42,921 nucleotides of DNA from Aliihoeflea aestuarii (GTDB lineage Bacteria; Pseudomonadota; Alphaproteobacteria; Rhizobiales; Rhizobiaceae). The position numbers were made by a program, and so were the translations under genes. Positions 17,936-26,061 of this stretch are shown piece by piece; position 1 is the stretch's first letter; each line of letters starts with the position of its first letter. The notes beneath the pieces are model-generated. The model was not told where the DNA came from and ran no database searches. It was given only the letters and a program-made list of their open reading frames with translations. The stretch covers positions 1-42,921 of the forward strand of contig NZ_JAAAMK010000015.1 of assembly GCF_024105665.1 (NCBI RefSeq), read 5' to 3'.

Positions 17936-18072
17936 GGCATTTCCTTTCAGGTTTCTGGAGCGCCTGCGACGGTGGCGAAGCCGGTGCCGCAAACGTCGAA
18001 AGCCGCCCGTGCCTAACAGCTCCGGCGGCCATCGCCCGCGTTGCCTCCAAGGGTGTCTACGCGGGTGGCGAC

Positions 18073-18101
18073 GCTATAGACGAAGTGAGCAAGGGGTGCA
18101 A
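18073..18101 (-). promoter_or_regulatory. Probable sigma-70 promoter of rplY
   Basis: Read on the minus strand: -35 TTGCAC (18101-18096), a 17-bp spacer and -10 TATAGC (18078-18073). It faces rplY, leaving a leader of about 130 nt. No regulator site was recognised. Confidence 0.6.
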
Positions 18102-18128
18102 GGTTCGCCGCCTACGTCGCATTCAGGC

Positions 18129-18608
18129 TCATGCCACGTCGAAGCGCTTGGAGACGACCTGATCGTCCACGCGATAATCGACGAAACCCATTTTCCCGTA
18201 AAATGTCCGGCCGCCCGTATTTTCCAGCCGGATCGTCGCATCGATAGCGGTTATGCCCGCATCACGCGCTGCCGCCTTCGTGGCCGCGAACAATTTGCCG
18301 CCGACCCCGCCACCTTGCAGGCCCGCGCGTACGAAGCTCGCGACCGTAGCCCAATCCGCCGGCAGTCGGCCCGCGCCGTCCCATTCGGGGTCGCAGCGTT
18401 CGAGTGCCTGGAAGCCGACAATCGCATCGCCGCTGGTCGCGACGAAGCAACTGATGCCGCAAGCCGGGGCGAAATAGTGATCGCGCATCCGCTTCGGCGT
18501 GAACGGCGTTTTATGCGCGGTGGTGCCGCCGATTGCGATAATTTCGTTGATCAGTTCGGCCATTGCCGCGATATCGCCTTCGACTGCCGGCCTTACGTGA
18601 ATGTCCAT
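18129..18608 (-). CDS. GNAT acetyltransferase, phosphinothricin-acetyltransferase-like
   Basis: A 159-residue acetyltransferase beginning MDIHVRPAVEGDIAAMAELIN, the typical Bar/Pat-type N-terminus. It contains a degenerate acetyl-CoA loop (RAGLQGGGVGGKLF) and the NTGGRTFYGKMGF helix. Proteins of this group acetylate phosphinothricin, methionine sulfoximine or other small amines; the substrate here is unknown. The ATG at 18608 has GAGGGG upstream. It lies downstream of an SDR gene on the same strand with an 80-nt gap. Confidence 0.85.
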   Translation of the reverse strand: MDIHVRPAVEGDIAAMAELINEIIAIGGTTAHKTPFTPKRMRDHYFAPACGISCFVATSGDAIVGFQALERCDPEWDGAGRLPADWATVASFVRAGLQGGGVGGKLFAATKAAARDAGITAIDATIRLENTGGRTFYGKMGFVDYRVDDQVVSKRFDVA

Positions 18609-18688
18609 GTCGCCCCTCTATGCAGCGCGGAATTTCGCATGGCCGTCTTTTCGCGGCAAGGTGGAACGACTGCCGCTCGCAGGCCGTC

Positions 18689-19558
18689 TCACGCTGCCGC
18701 TTCGGCGCTCCTGCGCATGGCTTGCGTCTCGTCGACGATGTCCGCATAGCCCAGCATTCGGCGAATGCGGGTGGTGTCGAGCACGAGAGATTGGCCGTAA
18801 TCGAAGGGCGGCGGCTCGGGCGGTGCGTCCTTTCTTTCGGGAAGAAGCGCGAGCCGCTCGCCCATCGAGGGGGTCGCTTCCTCTCCGACATTGAACACCT
18901 CGTTGCGCGCCGCCGGATGCGTGGCCGCGTGTGCGATCGCCGCAGCGACATTGGTCACATGGCCATGCGTCCACTTCCAGACCGGCACGGTGGCGAAGTT
19001 GTAAACTGTCGCGAGATCGCCGTTGTCCTCCGGGCCGTAGACCTTCGGCAGCCGCAGGATCGTCCAGTCGAGGCCGGCGGCGCGTAGGGCGTTCTCGGCA
19101 AGGATCTTCTCGTAGTCATGCGCGTAAGCGCCAAGTTGTTCTTCCATGCCACGATAGGGATAGAGCACCGAGCGCAACGGCGCATCCTCATCGAGCGGTA
19201 GGGGCTCGGCCGCGCCCGGTTCGGTTTTCGTCAGGCGCCCATAGGCACGATAGACGTCGCAACTGGAGATCAGGATGAGCCGTCCGGTGCGACCCTCGAA
19301 GGTTTCTATGGCTGCTTGCGCGTCAGCCTGCCCCATGGCGACCATATGGACGACGACATCCCAGTCACGGCGCAGTTCTTCGGGGAAATGCACGATCGGA
19401 TACTCCGCGCGTGAATCCAGCATATGCTCCATTTCGGGAAGGATGGCGTTGCTGCTGCGACCGCGATGAAAGGCCGTAAGCGCGGCGCCTTTTTCGGAGA
19501 GTTGCCGGGCGACATGGGCGCCGATGAATCGCGTGCCGCCGATAATCAGGACCCTCAT
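18689..19558 (-). CDS. NAD(P)-dependent epimerase/dehydratase (extended SDR)
   Basis: A 289-residue protein with the Rossmann glycine motif GGTRFIG (8-14), the conserved ISSCDVYRAYG block (TSS-like site, here ISSCDVY) and the DWTILRLPKVYGP segment. The usual catalytic YxxxK is not obvious (YAHDYEKIL is the nearest), so it may be an atypical SDR used for binding or an uncommon reduction. The substrate, probably a nucleotide sugar, is not evident. It starts 25 nt after the 370-residue membrane protein on the same strand. Confidence 0.85.
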   Translation of the reverse strand: MRVLIIGGTRFIGAHVARQLSEKGAALTAFHRGRSSNAILPEMEHMLDSRAEYPIVHFPEELRRDWDVVVHMVAMGQADAQAAIETFEGRTGRLILISSCDVYRAYGRLTKTEPGAAEPLPLDEDAPLRSVLYPYRGMEEQLGAYAHDYEKILAENALRAAGLDWTILRLPKVYGPEDNGDLATVYNFATVPVWKWTHGHVTNVAAAIAHAATHPAARNEVFNVGEEATPSMGERLALLPERKDAPPEPPPFDYGQSLVLDTTRIRRMLGYADIVDETQAMRRSAEAAA

Positions 19559-19583
19559 CCGTCATACCCCAGGCCGATCTGGT

Positions 19584-20696
19584 TCATTTACACTCGCTGA
19601 AAGGCTGGCCGTCGATCAGCGCGCCGCGCAATTTTGCAATCCGCTCGCCTTCATGCGGGCGACCGGCGATCTCGTCCAGTTCGCACAACAATTCCATCTG
19701 CGCTTTCGCAGGCTGACCGGCCAGCACGGCGACGCATGCGACAATGTCGGCGAGCGCCATGCGGCCATCGCCGTCGAGCGCACGGGCCTCCTGGCGCGCG
19801 GTCTCCCAGTTCACCTCGATCTCGTCGCGGTCCCGGTCCAGCTTTTCGAGAAGGCGGGCAAGAAGGAGCACGTAGGTCGGGTGCGAATCTCCGCTGCGCC
19901 TCACCATCTCACCGGTGGCGTGGAGAAGCGCGGTTCGCCATGGCTCGTCGTTGCGCTCGCCGGCCTTTTCGACGATCTGGTCGACGCCGTAAGGCCCGAG
20001 CGCGCGCAACCGCGCCTCGCGCATCACCGCCCATGTGATCCACGCGTTCCAGACCGCATAGAGCGGCACGGCGAGCAGCGGTACGTAGCCGCGCAGGATC
20101 GCGCGCGCGAAAACACGCCGGAGCAGGATGCGCAGCACGAAGCTCGTCACGCCGACCTTGGCCTTGTAGGCGAGGTTCCACAGCAACAGCCGCCAACGCG
20201 GCAGATCGGCATAGGGGTCGATGCCGTAGATCTTGCGGTGCGGGTTCGGGATTTCGAGCGCCGAGCGGGCAAGCCCCGTCGCGATCAGCCCGGACGCCGG
20301 CTTGCCCTTCATCGCAAGGCCGATCACGTCGCCGATCTTCGTGATGGCGCTTAGCGCATTCCAGTAGAGAAAGACGATTTCGACGACCGTGATCAGCCCG
20401 ACGATTGCGTAGAACGCGGCCCAGAGCCAAGGGTCGTCCAACAGTGAGCGATCGTCGTTGCCGCCCAGGAAGCCAAGTCTGATCCAGATTTCGCCCCCGC
20501 CGATGATCAGGCCGGAAATGGTGCCCGAAATCGTCGCGAGGATGACGGCGCGATTGCGGATCGCGGCGAGCCTGTCCAGATCGGCCTTGGTCAGCGGAAG
20601 CTTGCCGGAGCCGGCCGGCGCGCTCGACAGATAGTCGCGCGCGCGCTTTTCGAGCGCGTTCAGTTCCGGCGCGTAATGGTCGACGGGATCTGCGAT
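19584..20696 (-). CDS. Unknown 370-residue membrane protein with apparent AUC start
   Basis: I do not recognise this family. The frame is open from the fsr stop codon (20754) to 19584, but contains no ATG, GTG or TTG until a TTG at 20441. The intervening codons have the high GC3 of real genes and encode an amphipathic N-terminus (ADPVDHYAPELNALEKRARD) and a hydrophobic helix (about residues 46-70). The best start is ATC at 20696, 5 nt after a perfect GGAGG. Two more helices follow (near 90-110 and 195-215), then a long soluble tail of helical repeats. The TTG start would remove 85 residues, including a helix, and has no ribosome site. Confidence 0.7.
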   Translation of the reverse strand: MADPVDHYAPELNALEKRARDYLSSAPAGSGKLPLTKADLDRLAAIRNRAVILATISGTISGLIIGGGEIWIRLGFLGGNDDRSLLDDPWLWAAFYAIVGLITVVEIVFLYWNALSAITKIGDVIGLAMKGKPASGLIATGLARSALEIPNPHRKIYGIDPYADLPRWRLLLWNLAYKAKVGVTSFVLRILLRRVFARAILRGYVPLLAVPLYAVWNAWITWAVMREARLRALGPYGVDQIVEKAGERNDEPWRTALLHATGEMVRRSGDSHPTYVLLLARLLEKLDRDRDEIEVNWETARQEARALDGDGRMALADIVACVAVLAGQPAKAQMELLCELDEIAGRPHEGERIAKLRGALIDGQPFSECK

Positions 20697-20706
20697 TTTC
20701 CCCTCC
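20694..20706 (-). promoter_or_regulatory. Strong ribosome binding site ahead of an ATC codon
   Basis: Minus-strand sequence GGAGGGGAAAATC. GGAGG occupies 20706-20702, the spacer is 5 nt and ATC is 20696-20694. The perfect Shine-Dalgarno at ideal distance is what marks ATC as the initiation codon of the downstream gene; no ATG/GTG/TTG is near. Confidence 0.65.
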
Positions 20707-20753
20707 GCTCGTCCTTGGTGAAGGGAAAGCGTGTCAGCGCGATCCGGTTCCCG

Positions 20754-21965
20754 TCAAGCTTCCGCGCGCAATTCGCGCATGTTTGGCAGGAAGATCGTGA
20801 GCAGGCCGAGGAAGGGCAGGAACGCGCAGATCAGGTAGACGAACTCGATGCCCTTCGCGTCCGCCACTACGCCGAGCACTGCCGCCGCGATGCCGCCCAT
20901 GCCGAAGGCGAAGCCGAAGAAGATGCCGGCGATCATGCCGACCCGACCCGGCACGAGTTCCTGAGCGAAGACCACGATCGCCGGGAAGGCCGAGGCGAGC
21001 ATGACGCCGATGATGAAGGTCAGCACCAGCGTCGCGGTGAAGCCGACGAAGGGCAGGGCGACGGTGAACGGCAGGATGCCCAGGATCGAAAACCAGATCA
21101 CCGCCTTCGAGCCGAAGCGGTCGCCGAACGGGCCACCCAGAACCGTGCCGAGCGCGATCGCGCCGAGGAACAGGAACAGCATCATCTGCGATTGCTGCAC
21201 CGTCACGTCGAAACGTTCCATCGCGTAGAACGTGTAGTAGCTTGTGAACGAGGCGGTGTAGATGTTCTTGGTGAAGACGAGCAGCGCCAGAACGACGAGG
21301 GCGATCACCACCTTGCTGCGCGGCAGGTTGACGGCGGGAATCGCCCGGCTCGCGCCCTTTCGCGCAGCGGTGTAGCGATTGTACCAGCTTCCAACCTGCT
21401 GGAGGATGATCATGCCGAGAAGAGCCGCCGCGCAGAACCAGGCGACGCTCGTCTGGCCGCGCGGGACGACGATGAAGGCGGCGAGCAGCGGGCCGATCGC
21501 GGTGCCGAAATTGCCGCCGACCTGAAAGAGCGATTGCGCGAGACCAAATCGCCCGCCCGATGCCATGCGCGCCACCCGCGAGGCTTCCGGATGGAAGATC
21601 GCCGAGCCGATGCCGATCAGGCAGGCGCCCAGAAGAAGGATCGAATATCGGTCGCCGAACGCCAGCAGCAGAAGGCCGACGAATGTCGACCCCATGCCGA
21701 AGGCGAGCGAATAGGGCTTGGGGTTCTTGTCCGTATAGAATCCCACCAGCGGCTGGAGCAGCGAGGCGGTTACCTGAAACGCCATCGTCAAAAGACCGAT
21801 CTGCCAGAAGGCGAGGCCGTAATCGTCCTTCAGCATCGGATAGAGCGCGGCGAGCAGCGACTGCATCACGTCGTTCAGCATGTGACAGAACGAGACCGCG
21901 AAAATCACGGTGAAGGTCGTCGTTTCGACGGGTATGCGAACGGGTTGTGCGGTCGTGTCGGTCAC
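20754..21965 (-). CDS. fsr: MFS efflux transporter, fosmidomycin-resistance (Fsr) type
   Basis: A 403-residue, 12-helix major facilitator with the sequence blocks of E. coli Fsr: HMLNDVMQSLLAALYP, LLQPLVGFYTDKNP, FHPEASRVARMASGGRFGLA and QSLFQVGGNFGTAIGPLLA. Fsr exports fosmidomycin and other small acids when overexpressed; natural substrate unknown. Translation starts at a GTG (21965) with GGAG 8 nt upstream. An AraC-type regulator is divergent, with 91 bp between, the usual local-regulator arrangement. A 57-bp gap separates it from the 370-residue membrane protein downstream. Confidence 0.92.
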   Translation of the reverse strand: MTDTTAQPVRIPVETTTFTVIFAVSFCHMLNDVMQSLLAALYPMLKDDYGLAFWQIGLLTMAFQVTASLLQPLVGFYTDKNPKPYSLAFGMGSTFVGLLLLAFGDRYSILLLGACLIGIGSAIFHPEASRVARMASGGRFGLAQSLFQVGGNFGTAIGPLLAAFIVVPRGQTSVAWFCAAALLGMIILQQVGSWYNRYTAARKGASRAIPAVNLPRSKVVIALVVLALLVFTKNIYTASFTSYYTFYAMERFDVTVQQSQMMLFLFLGAIALGTVLGGPFGDRFGSKAVIWFSILGILPFTVALPFVGFTATLVLTFIIGVMLASAFPAIVVFAQELVPGRVGMIAGIFFGFAFGMGGIAAAVLGVVADAKGIEFVYLICAFLPFLGLLTIFLPNMRELRAEA

Positions 21966-22012
21966 TGATCAGGCTCCTGTTGCCGCCTTATAGGGCGCTT
22001 GCCTGGTGGCCG

Positions 22013-22041
22013 CTTACGTGGTTTGGTCGAGTTCTTACGCG
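22013..22041. promoter_or_regulatory. Direct repeat, candidate AraC-type operator
   Basis: CTTACGTG (22013-22020) and CTTACGCG (22034-22041) lie in direct orientation exactly 21 bp apart, two helical turns, as is usual for AraC-family half-sites. They fall between the divergent fsr and regulator genes. Regulation is inferred from position and spacing. Confidence 0.45.
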
Positions 22042-22056
22042 AACGGGCCAAAAATC

Positions 22057-22857
22057 ATGCCACCTTATGCCGAGATCGATCCCGAATGGCGCAGGAGCCT
22101 CGACCTGCTCGACGACGCCGAGGCGATCGTCGTGGGGCGCGCCTCGCATTATGCGGACGGGCACGTCGTGCCCTCGCACAGCCATGAGCGTGCGCAGCTT
22201 CTTTACGCACGCAGCGGCGTCGTTCTGGTATCGAGCGCGGCCGGTCGCTGGATGGTCCCACCCGAACATGCGATGTGGATTCCGGTGGGCATGGCGCATT
22301 CGGTCGAGATGATGGGGGCGGTTGCCATGCGCTCGGTCTATCTGCGACCCGAAGCGGCGGGTGAAGCACCGCGCGATCTCGCCGTGCTCGCGATGACCGA
22401 CCTGATGCGCGCACTCGTCGCCGTCGCGGTCGAAGCGGACATTGCTGCCACAGGCTCGCGCCGCAACGAACTCGCGATGGGGCTTCTGGTGGAGGAGATC
22501 GCGCGTCTGCCGCAACGCCCGCTTGCGCTGCCGCTTCCGTCCGACCGGCGGCTTCTGGCGCTCTGCCGCGCGTTTCTGGCGCAGCCCGCCCATGCCATCG
22601 CAATCGACGAATGGGCGTCCGCGCTCGGCATGAGCCGGCGCTCCTTCACCCGCTTTTTCCAGCGCCAGACGGGTGTGAACCTCGGCCTATGGCGCCAGCA
22701 GGCCTGCGTGTTCGCCGCGTTGCCGCGCCTTGCCGAGGGCGAAAGCGTGACGACGGTCGCCCTCGATCTCGGCTATGACAGCGTGCCTGCCTTCACCACC
22801 ATGTTTTCACGCATGCTCGGCACGGCGCCGCGCGCCTATTTCCGCGCCGCCGCCTGA
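22057..22857 (+). CDS. AraC-family transcriptional regulator (cupin + HTH)
   Basis: A 266-residue regulator with an N-terminal cupin effector domain (VPSHSHERAQLLYARSG, then WMVPPEHAMWIPVGMAH) and two C-terminal AraC helix-turn-helix motifs (IDEWASALGMSRRSFTRFF and ALDLGYDSVPAFTTMFSRM). The architecture matches NimR/YeaM-type regulators, which control an adjacent transporter gene. The divergent fsr gene is the obvious target. ATG 22057 is preferred over a GTG at 22006 because the latter would place the promoter and candidate operators inside the gene. The ligand is unknown. Confidence 0.9.
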   Translation: MPPYAEIDPEWRRSLDLLDDAEAIVVGRASHYADGHVVPSHSHERAQLLYARSGVVLVSSAAGRWMVPPEHAMWIPVGMAHSVEMMGAVAMRSVYLRPEAAGEAPRDLAVLAMTDLMRALVAVAVEADIAATGSRRNELAMGLLVEEIARLPQRPLALPLPSDRRLLALCRAFLAQPAHAIAIDEWASALGMSRRSFTRFFQRQTGVNLGLWRQQACVFAALPRLAEGESVTTVALDLGYDSVPAFTTMFSRMLGTAPRAYFRAAA

Positions 22858-22867
22858 TCATGCAGTT

Positions 22868-22919
22868 GGACCATGATGTTGCCCGAAAACCGGTTCCCAC
22901 TTTTCGGCATCATGGTCCG
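22868..22919. repeat. Palindromic element, REP/RIME-like, possible bidirectional terminator
   Basis: Outer arms GGACCATGATG (22868-22878) and CATCATGGTCC (22909-22919) are perfect reverse complements. An inner stem CCGAAAA/TTTTCGG sits within, around ACCGGTTCCCAC. This CCGAAAACCGGTTCCCACTT core is familiar to me as a short palindrome scattered through rhizobial genomes. Here it lies between two convergent genes and overlaps the hydrolase stop. Confidence 0.75.
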
Positions 22920-24232
22920 GGTGCGGCTTGCATCAGCGAAAGGCCGGCGGCGGTGCGGTCGGCAAAGCCTTTCCAGTAAGTGTGCTCTTGCGTGGGTTCA
23001 CCCGCGTCGTCGCGCGCGATCAGGCCGTCCGACGCGTTCTCGACAAGGTCGAGATAGTCCCCCATCGCCTCGTCGCCCTTCACATGCTCGCCGAAAAACG
23101 CCGTCACGAAATGCTGGGCGATATTGTTCATGCGAACCGTGTCCCAGACCGGATCGGCGTAGTGATCGAAGGGCGCATAGCCAAGCTTATCCGATATCGC
23201 CCAGCTTTCGGCAGGTGCCGGGATCGGCGCTGCCGCATTATGGTTGGCGTTCTCGAAGGTCAGCAGATAGCGCTCGGCATTCACCGTCTCGTCGTAGAGC
23301 GCCTTCACCCCATCCGCGTAGCCGGAGACGTCGTCTACGGAACCGGCCATATAGAAGATCGGCGTGGTGATGCCTTCCATGCCGGCCGCATCCCAGAAAC
23401 CGCGCTGGCGGCCCCATGGCGCAATCGCGACGACGGCCTTGATGCGTTCGTCGGCGCGCGCCGTGAGTTCGTCCGAACCGGCCTGATGGATGGCGAGCGT
23501 TCCGGGCGGGGTCAGGTTCGGATAGCCGACCGCTGCTTCCGTCACGCCGCCGCCCGCCGTGATGACCGCGCCGTAACCGCCCATGGAGTAACCGATCAGG
23601 CCGGTGTTCTGCGTGTCGACCAGACCCGACAGGAAGTCGCCGTCCGCCCCGCTCAGGCGTTCGATTTCATCCAGCGCGAAAAGCTGGTCGAGCGGGCGGT
23701 TGATCAGTGTGGAGCCGAATGCGGCCTGGTCGTTATAGGTCGAATCCTTATGGTCGATCGCCGCGACCACATAACCTTTCGTCGCAAGATTTTCAGCCAG
23801 GTGACTCATAAGGAATCGGTTTCCCGGATAGCCATGAGAGATGATGACGAGCGGGTAGGGGCCACCTGCCGCCGGTTCCGCGTCGCGCACGCCGCGGCCG
23901 GTCAGCGTCACCTCCGTCTCGCCGTCACGCAAAAACGTGCTGTAGGTGCCTTGGTCGCCAGTGCCCTCGGCGGCCGGATACCAGACTTCCAGCGTCAGCG
24001 TGCGGTCGTAGCGCGGCTCGCCGCCGGCGGCCATGTCGACGATGTCGAGCTGGTCCGGATTGGTCGCCTCGATCGTGCGCACGCCGATCGGCAGGTCTCC
24101 ATGCGCGCTGAGTTCCGGCGCATCGGGCCGGATCAAGTCGATCCGGTTGTACCCTTCGGGTGCTGGTTCCTGCGCGAGCGCTGCGCCACCTGAAAGCGCC
24201 ATCACGAATGCCATCGCAAACATTTTTCGCAT
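22910..24232 (-). CDS. Secreted alpha/beta hydrolase, dienelactone-hydrolase/PAF-acetylhydrolase-like
   Basis: A 440-residue exported protein. The signal peptide MRKMFAMAFVMALSGGAALA ends before QEP. The mature part has the alpha/beta-hydrolase nucleophile elbow GYSMGGYG, an oxyanion-type HGYPGNRFLMS segment and a plausible catalytic His near FENANHNAA. The length and domain plan fit periplasmic dienelactone-hydrolase-like or platelet-activating-factor-acetylhydrolase-like lipases. The ATG at 24232 follows GAGGA closely; a further upstream start would destroy the signal peptide. It is divergent from the ABC-F gene across 189 bp and its stop lies within the palindrome at 22868-22919. Substrate unknown. 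Confidence 0.85.
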   Translation of the reverse strand: MRKMFAMAFVMALSGGAALAQEPAPEGYNRIDLIRPDAPELSAHGDLPIGVRTIEATNPDQLDIVDMAAGGEPRYDRTLTLEVWYPAAEGTGDQGTYSTFLRDGETEVTLTGRGVRDAEPAAGGPYPLVIISHGYPGNRFLMSHLAENLATKGYVVAAIDHKDSTYNDQAAFGSTLINRPLDQLFALDEIERLSGADGDFLSGLVDTQNTGLIGYSMGGYGAVITAGGGVTEAAVGYPNLTPPGTLAIHQAGSDELTARADERIKAVVAIAPWGRQRGFWDAAGMEGITTPIFYMAGSVDDVSGYADGVKALYDETVNAERYLLTFENANHNAAAPIPAPAESWAISDKLGYAPFDHYADPVWDTVRMNNIAQHFVTAFFGEHVKGDEAMGDYLDLVENASDGLIARDDAGEPTQEHTYWKGFADRTAAGLSLMQAAPGP

Positions 24233-24421
24233 GATCCTCACCCAGCTTTCTGACCAGCCTGCCCGCCAACTCCAACAGGCATATGACGGGCACGGCTTGA
24301 ACACATCCTCGCTCCGGCCTATCTGGCGGACAGAACGGAAACTTCAACAGGACGGTCTCACCGATGAACGACACGACGCGCGCCCCACTCGCCCGCTTCG
24401 CAACTGTTCGCCCGGTGTTCC

Positions 24422-26014
24422 ATGCCTTCGCTTTCCGTCCATGCCCTTTCATATCGTCTTCCTGACGGGCGCACGCTTTTCGAAAATCTCGATCTGTCCT
24501 TCGGTGCCGAGCGCACCGGCTTCGTCGGTCGCAACGGCGTCGGCAAGTCGGCGCTGTTGGCGATCCTGGCCCGTGATGTCATTCCGTATTCGGGTTCCGT
24601 TTCGTGCCACGGCGTCGTGCGCGCCCTCCCGCAAAATGTCGGCGAGGCCGGTGGTACGCTCGCGTCCCTTTTCGGTGTCGGTGAACAACTGGCTGCGATC
24701 GACCGGGCCGTCGCGGGTGCGGCGGACATGGACGAGCTTGCCGGGATCGACTGGGAGTTGCCGGCGCGGCTTGACGCTGCGCTTGCAAGTTTCGGCTTGA
24801 CCGGCATCGATCCTGCAACGCCGATCGGTGAACTCAGCGGCGGCCAGCGGACGCGCGCAGGGCTTGCCGCGCTCGTCTTCGACCGGCCGGACTTTATCCT
24901 GCTCGACGAGCCGACCAACAATCTCGACTCGGAGGGCCGCCAACTCGTTCTCGATCTTCTGGGCAAATGGCGCGGCGGTGCCGTCGTCGTCAGCCATGAC
25001 CGCGAGTTGCTGCGCCGCGTGGACCGGATCGTCGAGCTTTCGACGCTCGGTGCGCGCCTATATGGCGGCAATTATGACGATTATCGCGCCGCGCGCGATG
25101 CCGAGCGCGCCGCCGCTGACGCGAATCTGCAAAGCGCCGAGCAGCGGATGCGTCAGGCCGAACGCAAGGCGCAAATCATCCGCGAGCGACAGGAGCGGCG
25201 CGACGCGGGCGGAAGACGGTCGCGGCGCGGCAGTTCGGACCCAAAGATCCTGCTCGACGCGCGCAAGCAGCGCGCTGAGGGCACGGCCGGGCGCGGCAGG
25301 CGATTGGGCGACAGGCTGAAAGCCGAGTCCGCCGACTCGCTCAGCGATGCCCGTTCGCGCATCGAGAGGACGACGCCATTCGCCGCCGGCATAGTCGAGG
25401 CCGGCGTTCACGGCGGCCGCACCATCCTGTCTCTTGACGGCATCACTGCCGGCTTCGGCAATACGCCAATCATCCACGGGATCGGCTTTTCCATCGTCGG
25501 GCCGGAAAGGATCGCACTGACAGGGCCGAACGGTTCGGGCAAGTCGACATTGCTCGCCGTCATCGCGGGTGATCTTGCGCCGATCTTCGGAGCGGTCCAC
25601 CGCACTGACCGCATGGTGATGCTCGACCAACACGTCTCGATCCTCGATCCGTCGCTGTCGATCCTCGACAATTTCGTGCGCCTCAATCCGCACGCCACCG
25701 AACATGACGCCCGCACGGCGCTTGCGCGCTATGCGTTCCGCGCCGACGACGCATTGATGCGCGCCGCCAATTTGAGCGGCGGCGAACGCCTTCGCGCGGG
25801 GCTTGCCTGTTCGGCGGGCGGGGCGAGCGCGCCCGAACTTCTGATCCTCGACGAGCCGACCAATCATCTCGACCTCGATTCGATCGCTGCGGTCGAAGAC
25901 GGGCTTCGGGACTTCATCGGTGCGCTTCTCGTCGTCAGCCACGATCGCGATTTTCTTGATGCGATCGGGGTGGAACGCGAACTCGTTCTGGAGAACGGCC
26001 GGCTTCGTCATTGA
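24422..26014 (+). CDS. ABC-F family ATPase
   Basis: A 530-residue soluble protein with two nucleotide-binding domains in tandem and no membrane segment, so it belongs to the ribosome-acting ABC-F class. Walker A motifs are GRNGVGKS and GPNGSGKS, signatures LSGGQRT and LSGGERL, and Walker B ILLDEPTNNLD and LILDEPTNHLD, all intact. Between the domains lies a basic coiled-coil linker (ERKAQIIRERQERRDAGGRR) typical of the subgroup. Such proteins work in translation (EttA, Uup) or protect ribosomes from antibiotics. The paralogue cannot be named safely. It precedes chrA, 47 bp away. Confidence 0.9.
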   Translation: MPSLSVHALSYRLPDGRTLFENLDLSFGAERTGFVGRNGVGKSALLAILARDVIPYSGSVSCHGVVRALPQNVGEAGGTLASLFGVGEQLAAIDRAVAGAADMDELAGIDWELPARLDAALASFGLTGIDPATPIGELSGGQRTRAGLAALVFDRPDFILLDEPTNNLDSEGRQLVLDLLGKWRGGAVVVSHDRELLRRVDRIVELSTLGARLYGGNYDDYRAARDAERAAADANLQSAEQRMRQAERKAQIIRERQERRDAGGRRSRRGSSDPKILLDARKQRAEGTAGRGRRLGDRLKAESADSLSDARSRIERTTPFAAGIVEAGVHGGRTILSLDGITAGFGNTPIIHGIGFSIVGPERIALTGPNGSGKSTLLAVIAGDLAPIFGAVHRTDRMVMLDQHVSILDPSLSILDNFVRLNPHATEHDARTALARYAFRADDALMRAANLSGGERLRAGLACSAGGASAPELLILDEPTNHLDLDSIAAVEDGLRDFIGALLVVSHDRDFLDAIGVERELVLENGRLRH

Positions 26015-26061
26015 ACCGTCATCTGTGCTCGGCTACGCAGGCGGAACATGAGGGCGTTTTC

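Noticed and set aside
20676-21968. 430-codon open frame antisense to fsr
   Set aside because: Charged, low-complexity shadow of the transporter gene without known motifs.
22006-22056. Upstream GTG start for the AraC-type regulator
   Set aside because: It would include the divergent promoter and the direct repeats in the coding sequence; no ribosome site at a suitable distance.
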